Shown here in pieces: positions 36,590-50,764 of a stretch of 64,000 nt of DNA. The position numbers and the translations under genes are program-made. The DNA comes from Epiperipatus broadwayi (lineage: Eukaryota > Onychophora > Udeonychophora > Euonychophora > Peripatidae). The first letter of the stretch is position 1, and each line of letters opens with the position of its first letter. The DNA is taken from positions 1,676,001 to 1,740,000 of the forward strand of contig JAQFVV010006427.1 of assembly GCA_028023455.1 (NCBI GenBank), written 5' to 3'. The notes beneath the pieces were generated by a model. That model saw nothing but the letters and a program-made list of their open reading frames with translations. It had not been told where the DNA came from and ran no database searches.

Positions 36590-37800
36590 TTTTATTTTAA
36601 TATTTTTTGACTATTAATATTTTATCTAATACTAATTTATTCTACATATTCAACAATTCTTGATGTCTAATACATTGTCTTTAATTTTCTGATTCTCAAC
36701 TGCATAATATTATGGAGTATTTTATGCTGCTGTTGTCACTGTCAGATTCTTACAGCTATCCATAGCATTATATTTGCCAGTTATGCATTGATTTGACAAT
36801 AGAAACTGAGACTAAAATAAATATTGATTTATTAGTTTTAAAACAATCTGATGATGTTAGTATTTTACAGAAAAAGTACTACAAGTGAGCTGGCAATGAA
36901 ATTGGTTGATAGATTCTTTAAAAACTTTTTAGAAAAGAGCAAAAAATATATATATTTTCTGTAGTTTATTTAAATATTTATGATTATTTTTACAAAATAT
37001 TTGTATAGTAATTATTAATATATATATATAATCATGATAAAAATAATAAATATAATGGTAATAAACTATTATAAACAGTCTTTCAATATGCAGAAGTACT
37101 TTTGGTTGCTTCCACTTTGTTTTTTGAATTTAATGACAGTTGAGGCAGGTTTAAAAAATTAACCAAACTGCCATTAAATTCAAAAACAAAGCGAATGTGT
37201 TTGCGTCCGCTTTGTTGTTGTTTTTTATTTAATGGCTGTTGAGGCAGGTTTAAGAAATAAACTGAAAGTACTTCTGCAGATTGAGAGACTGTTTATAATA
37301 GTTTATTACTGTTATATTTATTATGATTACAATATTGCTATAATTAACTGACATTTTATTTCTATTATATACATATTCATGATTACACTTAGATTTTTTT
37401 CAAATATGTTTTGCATTTAAAAATAAAAATTAAGAACTTCATAATAATGGTAAAATAAAAATATGATCAATCATGCTCTTCCAAATGCTGTAATACAGAA
37501 CTTTTGTGATATTTTAATAATTATAAATGTAATTTTAAATTTTATAATAAAATTTCATAACTTAATGATGACTTAATAATAACTTGTTCAGGTTTAGAAA
37601 TGAAATTTAATTAATTAAGATTTGTTCAATTTTTTTTTTTACCATTATTAATGTTTAATAAGGAAAAGGTTATTATTCTCATTACAAACTGCACTTTATT
37701 TATATATATTTGTAAAGTTCAAATATGATTTTTTAGGATATTTTTTAATTGTGAACTTATATTTCTAATAAATCAAGTACAATTTAAAGATTCATAATAT
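36590..37800. repeat. Dispersed ~1-kb repeat, copy 1 (interrupted)
   Basis: Aligns in order with 42290-43190. 'ttacagctatccatag' matches 'ttgcagctgtctttag'; 'gaaactgagactaaaata..tattgatttatta' matches the 42509 region; 'taataacttgttcagg' matches 'caataatttgtgcagg'; 'ttgtgaacttatatttctaataaat' matches 'ttgtgaacatatatttctaacaaat'. The inverted-repeat element at 37030-37331 lies inside this copy and has no counterpart in the other. Possibly a third, poorer copy follows the LINE tail at 50830-51700. Confidence 0.65.
37030..37331. repeat. Complex inverted-repeat element
   Basis: Outer arms (about 37030-37107 and 37258-37331) are reverse complements, sharing 'gtaataaactattataaacagtc' in pieces and 'gcagaagtactt'. 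Inside are three partial copies of one module: 'ctttgttttttgaatttaatg' with 'gttgaggcaggttta' at 37114-37157, its inverted form at 37166-37191 and a direct copy at 37210-37252. The layout looks like nested or rearranged MITEs. It is absent from the paralogous repeat copy at 42290-43190. Confidence 0.8.
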
Positions 37801-37804
37801 AGAA

Positions 37805-38585
37805 TAAAGATTTAAATACTAAGATAAAATATTGAACTATAACTCAAACCACTACTAGGAAATGATGTAAAAAATGTGGAAATGTGGAAGAGTTAATAGT
37901 ATAGTAGAGTTGCAATATGTCCAATATTTTATTCCAAATTTCTTTGATATATGTTGTACATCATATGTAAATAGCTCTCCTTTTGTTGATAAATTTTGAT
38001 TACAATAGAATATATATTGTTTACTAAATTGAATGTGTATAGGACTTTTCAACATTCACATCTACATATATATATATATTGAAACAGACAGATCGAAGGA
38101 TCGATCTTAGTTTCATAGTTTTCATTTTGAAGTACGGTAATTCTAAATCACTATTTACCCGCAATGAGGCTTTTTTTATTCCAGGCCACTTAAATTTTAA
38201 GTTAGTTATTTTATGCTTTGTTTAAAAGAATTTAATGTAAATATTACAAGTATAAATATTACAAATCATGATAAATAATATTCGTGTGTGTGGTTTGTAG
38301 GTTTATATTCGCTCGATTTAAAAGTTTCATTGCATGTATATTTTTTTTTAAATTTAAATCTTTCAAAATTATACAAAGTCATTTAAAAATGCTGATCAAA
38401 AGTCACATTCCTTTGATCGGTATTTTTAGTCAAATCTTACGTGTACAAAATGTATAGAATAATTAGTTTGTACTTTGAAAGTTAAGATAATGAATTTCAA
38501 TTTTGTATTCACGAATTCCTATGTAATTATTTAGTTTGTCCATTTAGAATCATATATTGAATTTAGAAATAAATGTAAATCAAAC
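37805..38585. other. AT-rich sequence with one small hairpin
   Basis: 'ttgaaacagacagatcgaaggatcgatcttagtttca' at 38079-38115 (pieces 'gaaacagacagatcga' and 'tcgatcttagtttc') forms a hairpin after a (TA)n run and belongs with those at 24021 and 31788. No other features. Confidence 0.55.
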
Positions 38586-38589
38586 AATG

Positions 38590-39065
38590 GAAATGAGAAA
38601 TGTAGGACTCTTATCAAGAAAGGCGAATGCAATTGTATAGTCAAAATTAGATATTGCTGGAGGCCAGAAAATCAAAGGAGGCGGAGTCATGAACAAAAAC
38701 TATGCAGAATGATCAACCGTAGCCATCTTATATTTTAATATACCAGGGACTCTACTTTTTGAGTTGGCTGTTCTTAGACCATCTTGAGCTACAGCAAAGT
38801 AGTTGTTCCAGAGAAATCATCTCAACTGTGGTTAAGAAGTTGCCCGGTAAATTGCAATAATGTTGGGCTAAGTCCAAGAAGCTGATCCCTGTTCTGCTGA
38901 TTTAAATCTTTCGAGCCGCTGATTTATAATGTTTCCTGTGCTTCCAGTTTTTTCAATTCCAACCTTTAAATTAATCATGCCATTCTAAGGAATCCAAAAT
39001 TCGCGCCTACGTTCTGCATAAACATTACCGCAAGGAGAAAAGCCGGACGAAGAAAGAATGGTAAC
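38590..39065. promoter_or_regulatory. CpG-bearing promoter or first-exon candidate, block 1
   Basis: In an otherwise CpG-poor window this block has clustered CpGs, especially 38840-39055 ('gcccggtaaa', 'tttcgagccgctg', 'ttcgcgcctacg', 'taccgcaagg', 'agccggacgaag'). It contains 'aaaggaggcggagtcatg' (GC-box-like, 38675-38692) and 'gtagccatctta' (38720-38731), a YY1-type site when read on the minus strand as aagatggc. On the plus strand it ends in 'agaatg|gtaacc' (39055-39066), a possible splice donor. No long frame is present, so if transcribed it would be mainly untranslated leader. Direction is uncertain; divergent transcription with block 2 is possible. Confidence 0.4.
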
Positions 39066-39585
39066 CCTTGTTACATGAACTTTTTTAACTTTTTTTTAAG
39101 CTTAATAATTTTATTATTTAATCTGTTATGAATTAATCTAAGTAATTACATGTAAATTTCTTGTTTTCCTTCGTTAAAATGTTACACTAAAGCCTGTCAG
39201 TAAATTTCTTCTCTAATATTTCTGTGCTCTAGTCTTTAGATGATGATTTCTAATATTTTGTGCCTAATGGTAAGTCATTACTTACATTTACAAACAAAGC
39301 GATGCCAATAATAATATTTTTCAACTCTAGTTAAAGCCATTAAAGTTTATTTCATAGTATTATTATTATATTCATTTTAAAAGTAATTTTCTTTTATCGA
39401 ACTAAAAATTGGTTCGTTTATGTTGAGTTGAGAAATATTAAGTACCTGTATTGTTCCTTTTATTTTGTCAAAATGATATTTTAATCTCTGCTCCAAATAA
39501 CAAATATTTAAAATAAAGTCTAAATTTTTATTATATTATTTTTTTTATATATGAACGGAGTAATAATATAAAGTGAATATTTTTG
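39066..39585. other. AT-rich spacer between the two CpG-bearing blocks
   Basis: Intron-like composition. 'gcctaatg|gtaagtcat' at 39263-39278 is a good splice-donor consensus on the plus strand, without a convincing exon upstream. Confidence 0.35.
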
Positions 39586-39589
39586 TTAC

Positions 39590-40020
39590 TATTATTACCT
39601 TCCGAACAACCTGGGGAGTTATGGGGTTCAGAGTGAAATTAATTAATTGTTACTTTTGTGATCTTTTGATTTCGCCATGTTTTATTTTGAATAGTCATAT
39701 CAGATTGTTGCGTAGAAAATGTTACGGAGAGATAACCAAGGTTTTATATAGTTTCGCTTTAAGTCCACTTCCGACCACTCTTCCTCGATGTTACTGTGGC
39801 AGCGCCTTTTCCTTCGCCTAAATTGGCATCTCATTTTTACTACCAATTGGAAAGAAAGAAATTCTTCTCCAGATAATTTCTTGAATCACCGGGGTTCGAA
39901 AATGATCCCGTCTGGTTGTAGTGTCCCGGATCTACTTGGGGGCATTAAGACTTGTCAAAGTACAAGCCGCCCGGTCTTCTGTCAATGCACCGCAAGTTAT
40001 TATTGTAGTATATCTTAAGC
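39590..40020 (-). promoter_or_regulatory. CpG-bearing promoter candidate, block 2 (minus-strand TATA)
   Basis: Read on the minus strand: ETS-like 'ggtcggaagtgg' (39776-39765), 'actatataaaacc' as a TATA box (39751-39739), a pyrimidine run 'attttctacg' about 30 bp further at 39720-39711 where a start site would be expected, and an ATG at 39678 in a good context (aaaacATGG). That frame runs only MAKSKDHKSNN before a stop, but 'cacaaaa|gtaaca' could be a splice donor after eight codons. CpGs are frequent from 39700 to 40000. Plus-strand frames of 76-82 codons here have no recognisable motif. 'ggggttcgaaaatgatcccg' at 39891-39910 also resembles a B-box, so part of the block may be an unrelated tRNA-like repeat. 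Confidence 0.35.
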
Positions 40021-40500
40021 TCTGCAACCATCAGTACATCATTATTATATTATATTTTTATATAAAACCTCCTCCAATTATCCGTATACGTAATGGTTTG
40101 AATCTATTAAAATCAAACAACTTAATATAAAATAGTAATTAAATATTTTAAATGCTCAAATTACTCTGATTCCCATATCAACTCGGACGACCACTTAAAA
40201 CATATAAATATTGGCGTGCATTTTGTTATCAGTCTAAAACAATTATTAAGGACTAGCAGCAAATTATTATAAATATACGTATGAAAATTTTACCGTATCT
40301 GTACATATTATTCAATGCTTTCAATAATTATTAAAAATTTATCTAATCTATTTTTGTCTCTCTTTTCTTATCACTCCCGAAACCTAGTTAATCACCTGCT
40401 GTCTGTATCGACAACTTAAATATATATTGAATTATTAACCGTACCAATATCTCGAATATAAGATATATATGAATAACTGATTGTAGGGTAATTTAGTATG
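40021..40500. other. AT-rich sequence without assignable features
   Basis: No frame, repeat or motif supported. Confidence 0.5.
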
Positions 40501-40504
40501 TGTT

Positions 40505-40750
40505 TTTGACGAGCTAGTAAAGGGAAAACCACGTACCGTTGTTGTGTTATTCATCGGTTGGTCATGCCAGGGGTTTGGGTTTGAATTTAGTTTGCATTTT
40601 GGAATTTATTCCTAGACGTGGACTGGGTTTGAATTCGGATTACTGTGCGTGATTATGCATGGTGATTTTTCCGGTACAATATATATATATAACACAAATG
40701 GTTTTATGTGCATAATATGAATATATAAATTAAAATTAGAGTATAAATAA

Positions 40751-40800
<50 letters not shown>

Positions 40801-40823
40801 TAATAATAATAATAATAATAATA
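40505..40823 (+). repeat. tRNA-like SINE, copy 2, ending in (AAT)n
   Basis: Partner of 35035-35288. It carries 'ttgggtttgaatttag' (40575-40590) and 'actgggtttgaattcgg' (40623-40639), then 'acaatatatatatat' and, after a short AT-rich piece, an (AAT)n array of about 24 units (40750-40823) with one interruption. The LINE fragment begins exactly where this array stops, so the array may belong to the SINE tail, to the LINE's target, or to both. Confidence 0.6.
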
Positions 40824-42214
<1,391 letters not shown>

Positions 42215-42289
42215 TAGTTATTAATAAAAATTAAGAGAGCACATTTACATTTACTGTGAATGTGTTCATTCATTTGCATTCATGCAAAA

Positions 42290-43190
42290 AATAATAACAG
42301 TATATCATTCAATATTTTTATTTTTTTAAATAAAATAAATATTAAAATATCAGACTTTAATTGCAATTAATCAATTGATTCTCACATGAGTGATATTATA
42401 GAATGTGAGATGATGATGATGATGATGATGCACTTTCACTTTAAATCACTCTCTTGCAGCTGTCTTTAGTGATATTTTGCTGGTTTTGCAATCATTTGAT
42501 GATAAAAACTAAAACTAAAATAATACTGATTTATTATTTCAAAAAAGTCCCAAGATTATTAATATTGTATAGAGAAATTTGTTATAAATAATCCAACTGC
42601 AATGTTGCCAATTGATAGTTTTTAATTCTTTTCACATGAGAGTATTTACAAATGCTTGGAATATATTCATTCTTTTGTTAGATTTCAAAAATGAAAACAT
42701 TTTCATAGTGCGTTTACATATTTATCATTACATCTCACAAAATATTGGTATAATACTTATTTTTGTAGAACAATAATGTGATTGGATTCGGATTTTATTT
42801 GAAAATATTTAAATTTTAGAAGAATACAAGTCAAAGGAAAGCAAACATATAGTCACATTCTATAATTGGCTGAAAAATAATGTATTTATATTAATGGTAG
42901 CATTTTAAATTTTAAATAGAATTTAATTAGCTTTAAATAGCCTAAACAATAATTTGTGCAGGATTTACAAACAAAGTTAAAACAATTCTGATTTCTTTAT
43001 TTTAACAATGTGGTAACACTCCAATAAGAAAAAAAAATATTGTTCTTTGTAAATCTTACAAAATATGTTTCAATTTAATTTTTCTTTTTATGTTTGCAAA
43101 ATTGATGTAATATTTTTAAGAATAATTTTTATTTGTGAACATATATTTCTAACAAATAATTTGGAAATTTACACTAAGGGTTATGCAATA
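42290..43190. repeat. Dispersed ~1-kb repeat, copy 2
   Basis: Partner of 36590-37800 in the same orientation; contains a (GAT)n run at 42411-42430. It begins about 75 bp after a LINE tail. The DNA after the other LINE tail (50830 onward) shows faint similarity too ('tgattatttttgcaca', 'gtgataattattagaatat'). Confidence 0.6.
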
Positions 43191-43194
43191 TACA

Positions 43195-43980
43195 TTAATT
43201 TTGTTATCTTCCAATTTATATTTTTTATCTATTTATTTTAATTATATTTTATTCTTGTGCTACTTGTGATACTATTGTATTATATATATTTGTTTGTTTT
43301 ACCTTTGTATTTTATTTTTTTTGCTATTCATGATTCTGTTGTATATTTTTTGTTTGTTTGTTTGATAGATTGATTAATTTGCTAATTTTTACATTTAATA
43401 AAAATGTGAAAATTTCTGTTTATTTATGTCAAACTAAACACATATCATCAACATTTTTACAGTCTTTTATATACTGAAAATGTGCAATGGGGGTAAAGAC
43501 TCTAAGTTAAGTCTTAAAAGAAAGTCAAAGTATTTGCATTTAGTGATCAGGATTTAAATTTATACTATGGGTATTTATTATTGTAATTGGCTGTGGGTTT
43601 ATCATTATATTAAGAATTGCAATATAGTAGTGCATAGACCTTCCATTAGCTACATTTATTGGGGAAAATCAAAATTATGTTTTCGAATTGACAAAATTGA
43701 ATCTATTAATTACCTCCTATGAGAAGAGGATCTGTCTGTGGAGATAGTTTTAAAAACAAGTTCCAAGTTTAAAAGACATTGGCACATTTTTGAATTCTAA
43801 ATATTTATATGTCATGAAACTCTAAACCATTTTGTTGCAATGGACATTGATGATGTTTAATTAAGACTCATCCATTCTTTTTCCAAACAACTTTCTACAC
43901 AATATATAGAAATAGTGAATGCTTTTGAAAATGTTACTATGGGTGTATAAATAATTAACTTTTAGAAATACAAGTACATT
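43195..43980. other. AT-rich sequence without assignable features
   Basis: A (TTTG)n run near 43348. No gene or repeat supported. Confidence 0.55.
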
Positions 43981-43984
43981 GAAT

Positions 43985-46700
43985 AATAAATATGTTACAT
44001 ATAGCAAAAGGTAGGCTTTTGATAGTAAATTAACCATGTTTTTTTGTTTTGTTTTGTTTTTGTATTCATATCTGATATTGCATAAATCTTTAATATATGT
44101 TTCAATATTAGTCTATGGTCAGATTTACATTTCCATAAATTATAATTTCTATGTAAAAATGCTTTGAGACTAGCAAATTTGTAAGTGGTAGATATTAATG
44201 ATTTAGAGTACATCACACCTTGTACATTGACATGCTTAACTCTCATTTGTAATTAAGAGTTATGTATGTAATCATGCTGTATTTTCTTAATTTGTGTCTC
44301 TGGGGCACAAATAAGGACATCATGCATGTATACCAATCCTGGAATTTGATTAAAGTACTTAGAAAAAACATTTTCAAATTTATTTCATGCAATATTAGAT
44401 ATTGTTCATTCATAAGAAGGCTGATAGATCAGCCATCTTCCATTTTAAAATATTTACCATTAAAGAGAGCTGTAATATCTTCATGGATCCAATTCTAGCA
44501 TTCATTGATCAAATTCAGTTTTTTCAAAAATGTATTCAGAATTTACTAGATATTTTTAATTATTTGGATAAATTTTTTTTCTGTGAATAGAAATATACAA
44601 TTCTGCAATATCTAGTGATATAAGTCTATATTGATTGCCAATTATTATATTTTTAATTCATTAACATATTCAAATGAAGATTTAATTGTAAATCTGCCAA
44701 AAGCAGTATAATAGTTGAGCGATTAGTTTATCATTTTCATAGCTTTGTAGTAATAGGCTCCTCCCAAGTCAACCATTAACCTTAGAGGACATTCTATTTG
44801 ATATTTTCTAATATTATGTTAGTGAACATTCTGGATAAAATCACAGCCAACAGATTTATTTTAAAATATTCATGTTTAGTGATTGCCTTATTACAAAATT
44901 TTCTAAGAATTAATGAAGTAAATTTATCCTTATTTTTTTTAGGTTGTATGACTCAGCTAGTTTAAATTTTAAGTTATTAATTTGTGTATTTATTTTTATG
45001 ATATAGTCTTGTTTATTAAATAATACGAGTTTACTTCTCTTGTCTTCTTTAATGCAAATAATGTTATTCTTATATGAATATTGTTTAGTGGACTTAATAT
45101 TTTTAAACCAATTATTATTTTCAACCTTAATTTGTTTTGAACTGTTCCTTATGCAATTTGTCCAATAATATTTTTTCTTTGCAGATTCTCATTGTATATT
45201 GTTTCAATATCCACAACAAGTTATCTATTGAGGGTTTCCATTTCCTGCTGACAAATTATGATCCCTGCTCTAATATTTTTTTCATATTATCTGGTAGATT
45301 GTGTGTGGTTAGGTTAACAAATTACATGTTGTTGTGGAAATTAATTTTATTCCTTCTTTTCAGCAAAAAATGTTATTTTTTAGCATATTTGGCTGGAAAA
45401 TTTAGAGCCCTGACTTGTTGCTAATATATGATAGTATTTATTATGTTAAACAAATTCTCCATTTACATCTCTCTTCCTTTTTCAATACTTTCTTGTACCC
45501 ATTAATAATATTTTTCAATAAGAGCATTTTTAATTGGACCATAATCTTATCACATTTGTGAATTGCTTTGGATAAATAAATGTTGCAGCAATTTGGGAAA
45601 AAAATTTGATTTAAATATGTTTTAAAAAAAATGTTGTTTTTTTTTAATTTAAAACATACGTCAACTTACAAATTTTAAGTATTATCTCATCTTACTAATG
45701 GGAATCCATTTTTATATTGTAATTCCAAAAGATTTTAACTTTTCTCAAAAAATAATGTAATTCAATGAATACATACAAAGCTTATCCTAAGAAAAGCTTG
45801 TTTAATGCTTTAAAAACATATATACTAGATACATCTAAATACTATGTTAAGCATGTTTTCAACTAACTAGTAGTCATAATCAAAGCAATGAGTGTCCAAG
45901 AGGGTTATGAATTTTATAGATGTGCTGTTTTACAGAAGTGGTTATTTACATAAATTTGAATAACAAATTAATTTATTTAGATAAGCCATTTTTTAGATAG
46001 GGGGGAGACAAAAAATTTTTTTGTTAATGGCATTTATACTATTGGCAAAATACCAGACCTCCTTAATTTTGCATTTAGCACCATTTCTCTCAGAGCAGAC
46101 AGTTCTGCTAGATATAAGTTCAAATATGTTGATCTTGCTTGGTTTTATATTAAAAAAGATGGTTTTAATATCTGTATAAAGTCTTGGCTCTATTGTATTG
46201 ATATCTGTGTTGTGCAACTTTTGTAATGAGATTGGCTTGAGATTTTTCAAAATAAACTGTGTTGCAGTTTGTGTTGCTTGCATGCAATTTTATACATAAC
46301 TTGAAACACCAGGTCTGTTGGAAGATTGTCTTTAGTGTTGCTAATCAAGTGGTTCAGGCAGAGTAGTTGTGAAGACTAACATCATATATTTCTGTACAGA
46401 TTTTATTTATACTGTGGATTGTGTCTGATATGTAGGATAATGTTATCCAAGGTTTGTAGTCAGTTAGCATAGGTCTTTTCCTGATTTTGGTATAGAAAGT
46501 TTTAATGATGTGAATGAATTCTGAAGATTTGTAACCAATATCACATAAATTTTTAATGTATGTTTCAATATTAGATTTACAGTCAGATTTACATTTATGT
46601 AAGTTATGACTTCAATGTAAAAATGCTTTGAGGCCAGAAAATTTGCAAATGGTAGGTATTAATGATAGATAAAATTACACATATTACCTTTAAATTAAAG
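43985..46700 (-). pseudogene. Degenerate LINE-like remnants, probably Tx1/L1 group
   Basis: Two minus-strand segments are paralogous: 44240-44030 (83-codon frame with FASLKAFLHRNYNLWKCKSD and LILKHILKIYAI) and 46650-46540 (LASKHFYIEVITYINVNL and LILKHTLKIYVI). Downstream of the second a 96-codon frame (46283-45993) reads QFILKNLKPISLQKLHNTDI. Across 45420-44750 the minus strand gives SIDNLLWILKQYTMRICKEK, then KLAESYNLKKIRINLL and AVILSRMFTNIILENI, which recall the linker and start of reverse transcriptase in Tx1-type ORF2. No catalytic box was found. The two paralogous pieces suggest at least two overlapping or duplicated insertions. Family assignment is tentative. Confidence 0.4.
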
Positions 46701-46704
46701 CATG

Positions 46705-48740
46705 CTACTTTAAATGATGTTTTTGTAATTGTATTAGTTTGTTTTCCGATTCTTTATTACTATAAATTTCTATGTAAAATTTATCCCCACATTTCATGAT
46801 ATCTTTCCTGTTAAATAATAGTACCATCTTTTCATTGCTGAATAACTTTTTTCCGATGTCAAAATACATTTTATATATTTGACATTTTTATTCTTTTCTT
46901 AATTTTTCTATATTTATAATAATATCTTCTTATCTGAATATTAAAATGATTCTGTGATCAGATTAGAGAATTTCAAATATTCAGTTGTTTTTTTAATTGG
47001 TTATTTTAAATTGTTTTATTTACTTCTTTTCTACATGCACTGTCTTGTCTCAGGAAAACAAAATTTTAAGAGTCTGCTTTTAATAGTTTTTAAAAATATG
47101 TTTATCTTCTTTTTGAATTTGTTAAAGTCTGACCCATCATCAAAGTAAAATGACATGCAAAATATAATTAAATTTGTTATAGTATTTACAACAGTGGCGA
47201 CTCTCTTCATAGCTTGTGTAAGTATACGAAATGGTGATCATATGATCTTGTTATAGTATTTCTAACGATTAGAGATATCAACAGTTAATAATGACATTAT
47301 TAAAATCTTTTTTCTCTATGTTTGCAATAAGATATGTCTTATTTCTCATGAAATAATGTTTATTTTCTGATTTGAATCTATTAGCAGATTACAGTTTTGA
47401 AATAATCAAAATATAAACCAACATTCACGTTTTTGTGTCTAAATGCTTCCATCCTTCATTTCACATGATTTATTCTATGAGAATTTTTTTTACAACTTTT
47501 AAAACTAATTTTTTTTTTTTTAAAATATATTATATAACAAAGCTTTCTACTTTTAAATTACAATGAGAATTTAAATTGGAGCACAACCCTGAACCCATCT
47601 ATAAGATATTGAATTTAAAACTGTTGTTTAATGTTTACATCCTTAGTTTAGCATCATTATTACTATTAATAAATCTTACCTGACAGTTTTCTTTTATAAA
47701 TACTCAGCGTAGTTTCCATAGATAAAATGATTCGGTTTAAATAAATATTTTATCATTTTTATTAGACAAACAATACAATTAACTGACACATTTGCAAGCT
47801 TTAATTTCAAGGGAAAACAATAAATAAAAGTTCAAACAATGCACAATCATAATAATATTTTTAGTTTTTGTTTTTTTTTTACTTTGGTTCAAGCTATTGA
47901 GTATATTTGTTTAATTAGATAAAAGTGTTAAAAAATAAATTCAATAAAATATTATTTTATTATCGTAAATACATTTAATTATTAAAATATATTTTTCCAT
48001 TGCCTTTAATTATTAATGTTATAATATTTTATTAAGGAAAAAACTCAGTAAAAATGAAATTTTATAGCAAATGCATGCATCATTCTTAATATATATTATA
48101 ATCAAATCAGTAGCTGCAGAGGTGACTAACAGTTGAGTATGAACATTCTTATTCCTAATAATGATGGTAATGATGATGATAAGGAGGAGGAGAATAAATT
48201 TTTAAATAATGAGTTGCAAACCAATCACGGATACATCCATATGTAAACCATACTGAACCTTTTAGCTGTTATTGTGATGTTTTTTAACTTCTACAATAAT
48301 CTTGTTTCTGAAAGACCTCATTAGATTGATTGATTAATTATAATAATTAGTAATTAAACTCATTACTACACAATATCAAGGACAAATGTACCTCCTATTT
48401 AATTAGCAATGAAATTATGATTCTTTAAGATCTCACATAATTGTCAATTTATAAAAATTTTAAATAATTAATATTCTTACACAATAAAAATTATGCACTT
48501 AATTAGGATGTATATTTTATGGTAATGAAGTTTAAATGTATAATATTCTTGGAGTTTCTGAATTGTGGGGAGGAGAGTCAAGATGGCATATCAGCTAAAT
48601 AAAAGTTCATCCAAAACTAAAGATTTCATCATTGATTTCTTGTACTGAATTGTTCATTTTTTTGATATTGCAAATATATAAAATGTAAAAAAATCTTAGT
48701 CTATTATTGGCCAAATTGCAAATAAACTAATGATTTATGT
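46705..48740. other. AT-rich sequence without assignable features
   Basis: A short GAT/GAG-rich run at 48165-48196. The 64-codon frame at 46954-47148 is hydrophobic and unmatched. Confidence 0.55.
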
Positions 48741-48746
48741 TATAAA

Positions 48747-48795
48747 TATATATATATATATGTGTTGGTGCTTTGTGTGTGTGTGTGTGTGTGTA
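48747..48795. repeat. (TA)n and (GT)n microsatellite
   Basis: A TA run followed after 12 bp by about 12 GT units. Confidence 0.9.
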
Positions 48796-48799
48796 CGCA

Positions 48800-49875
48800 A
48801 TGATTAGAAAAAGTGTACAAATATTTAGATATATTATTTTGAAAAAATTTTAGCTATGATATAACCAGGCAAACTATCAATTAAAAATTACAAACTGAAA
48901 ATTTACAATCTAGTGTAACGGGCAAATTTGTATAGTCAATAAAACTAATCTTAGAAACCAAGCAATGATCACTCATATCAGTGTGTAACATTGATATAAA
49001 CATTACCACAAGCAATACAAAATCAAACCTCATTACCTATGCCCCTAGGACATTTTCATGTGACCAACACATCTGATGTTAGCATATATTCCCTTTTTCT
49101 TACATCCCACTGAGGTCAGGGAAATACAAGAGACTCTTAAAACTATACAAAACTAAACAGGATACAAATATGAGAGGTTATGTGTATATAGATTTATTAG
49201 TAACAATAATAAAAAAAAAGTGAAATAAAAGTTCATATCTTTAGATTTAAACTTAAGATTATATTGTGTTTTTTGCAGGTTAAAATAAAAATTAATTAGT
49301 GACTAAGGAACTTAATTATTGCTAACTTCCATGCAATAGAGGAACTATAGACTTTATATGTCTTAATAACCACCAGGGTGAACATTCTATGATGATTTAA
49401 GTATTAATTAATGAATGATCAAGCAGGATTAAGATAGGAGTATTTACTTAACTTATTAAAATCACAACCATTAATAGATGACTGCAATGGACTTAGAATT
49501 ATGATTGGCTACAGTCTTGCAAAAAATATATAAAAGGAAATACTGCGCACAATCTGATGATGAAATAGAGATTGGTTATGCCCACCTTGGTGAGGCCATA
49601 TTCAGGAATTTTATCAGATCAGAGAATCATATGAAGCAGGGATAACCAGTAATGAACTAATTACTATCAAGCAGGGGGCTGCATTGATAATAATATAAAT
49701 ATCAAGGAAGATTCTCCAAGTATGAAAATATGAGAGATACATCCATCTTTGTGATGATCATATCCAAAGAATATGTGGCAAATCATTTTCCCAAAGCAGG
49801 AATGAAAGTCTGCTTGAGGATTACAATATGAATTAATCAAAATATATAAATAAATAATCCATCAGTACAAGTAAA
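48800..49875. other. Mixed-composition sequence, unassigned
   Basis: 49020-49160 and 49540-49830 have fewer homopolymer runs than neighbours ('cccctaggacattttcatg', 'cccaccttggtgaggccat'). They could be the decayed 5' part of the LINE that follows, but no protein block could be read. Confidence 0.35.
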
Positions 49876-49879
49876 AGAT

Positions 49880-50761
<882 letters not shown>

Positions 50762-50764
50762 GAA

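Noticed and set aside
39573-40018. Overlapping plus-strand frames of 82 and 76 codons in the CpG-bearing block
   Set aside because: They overlap each other in different registers, have no motif, and are expected by chance where GC content rises and stop codons become rarer.
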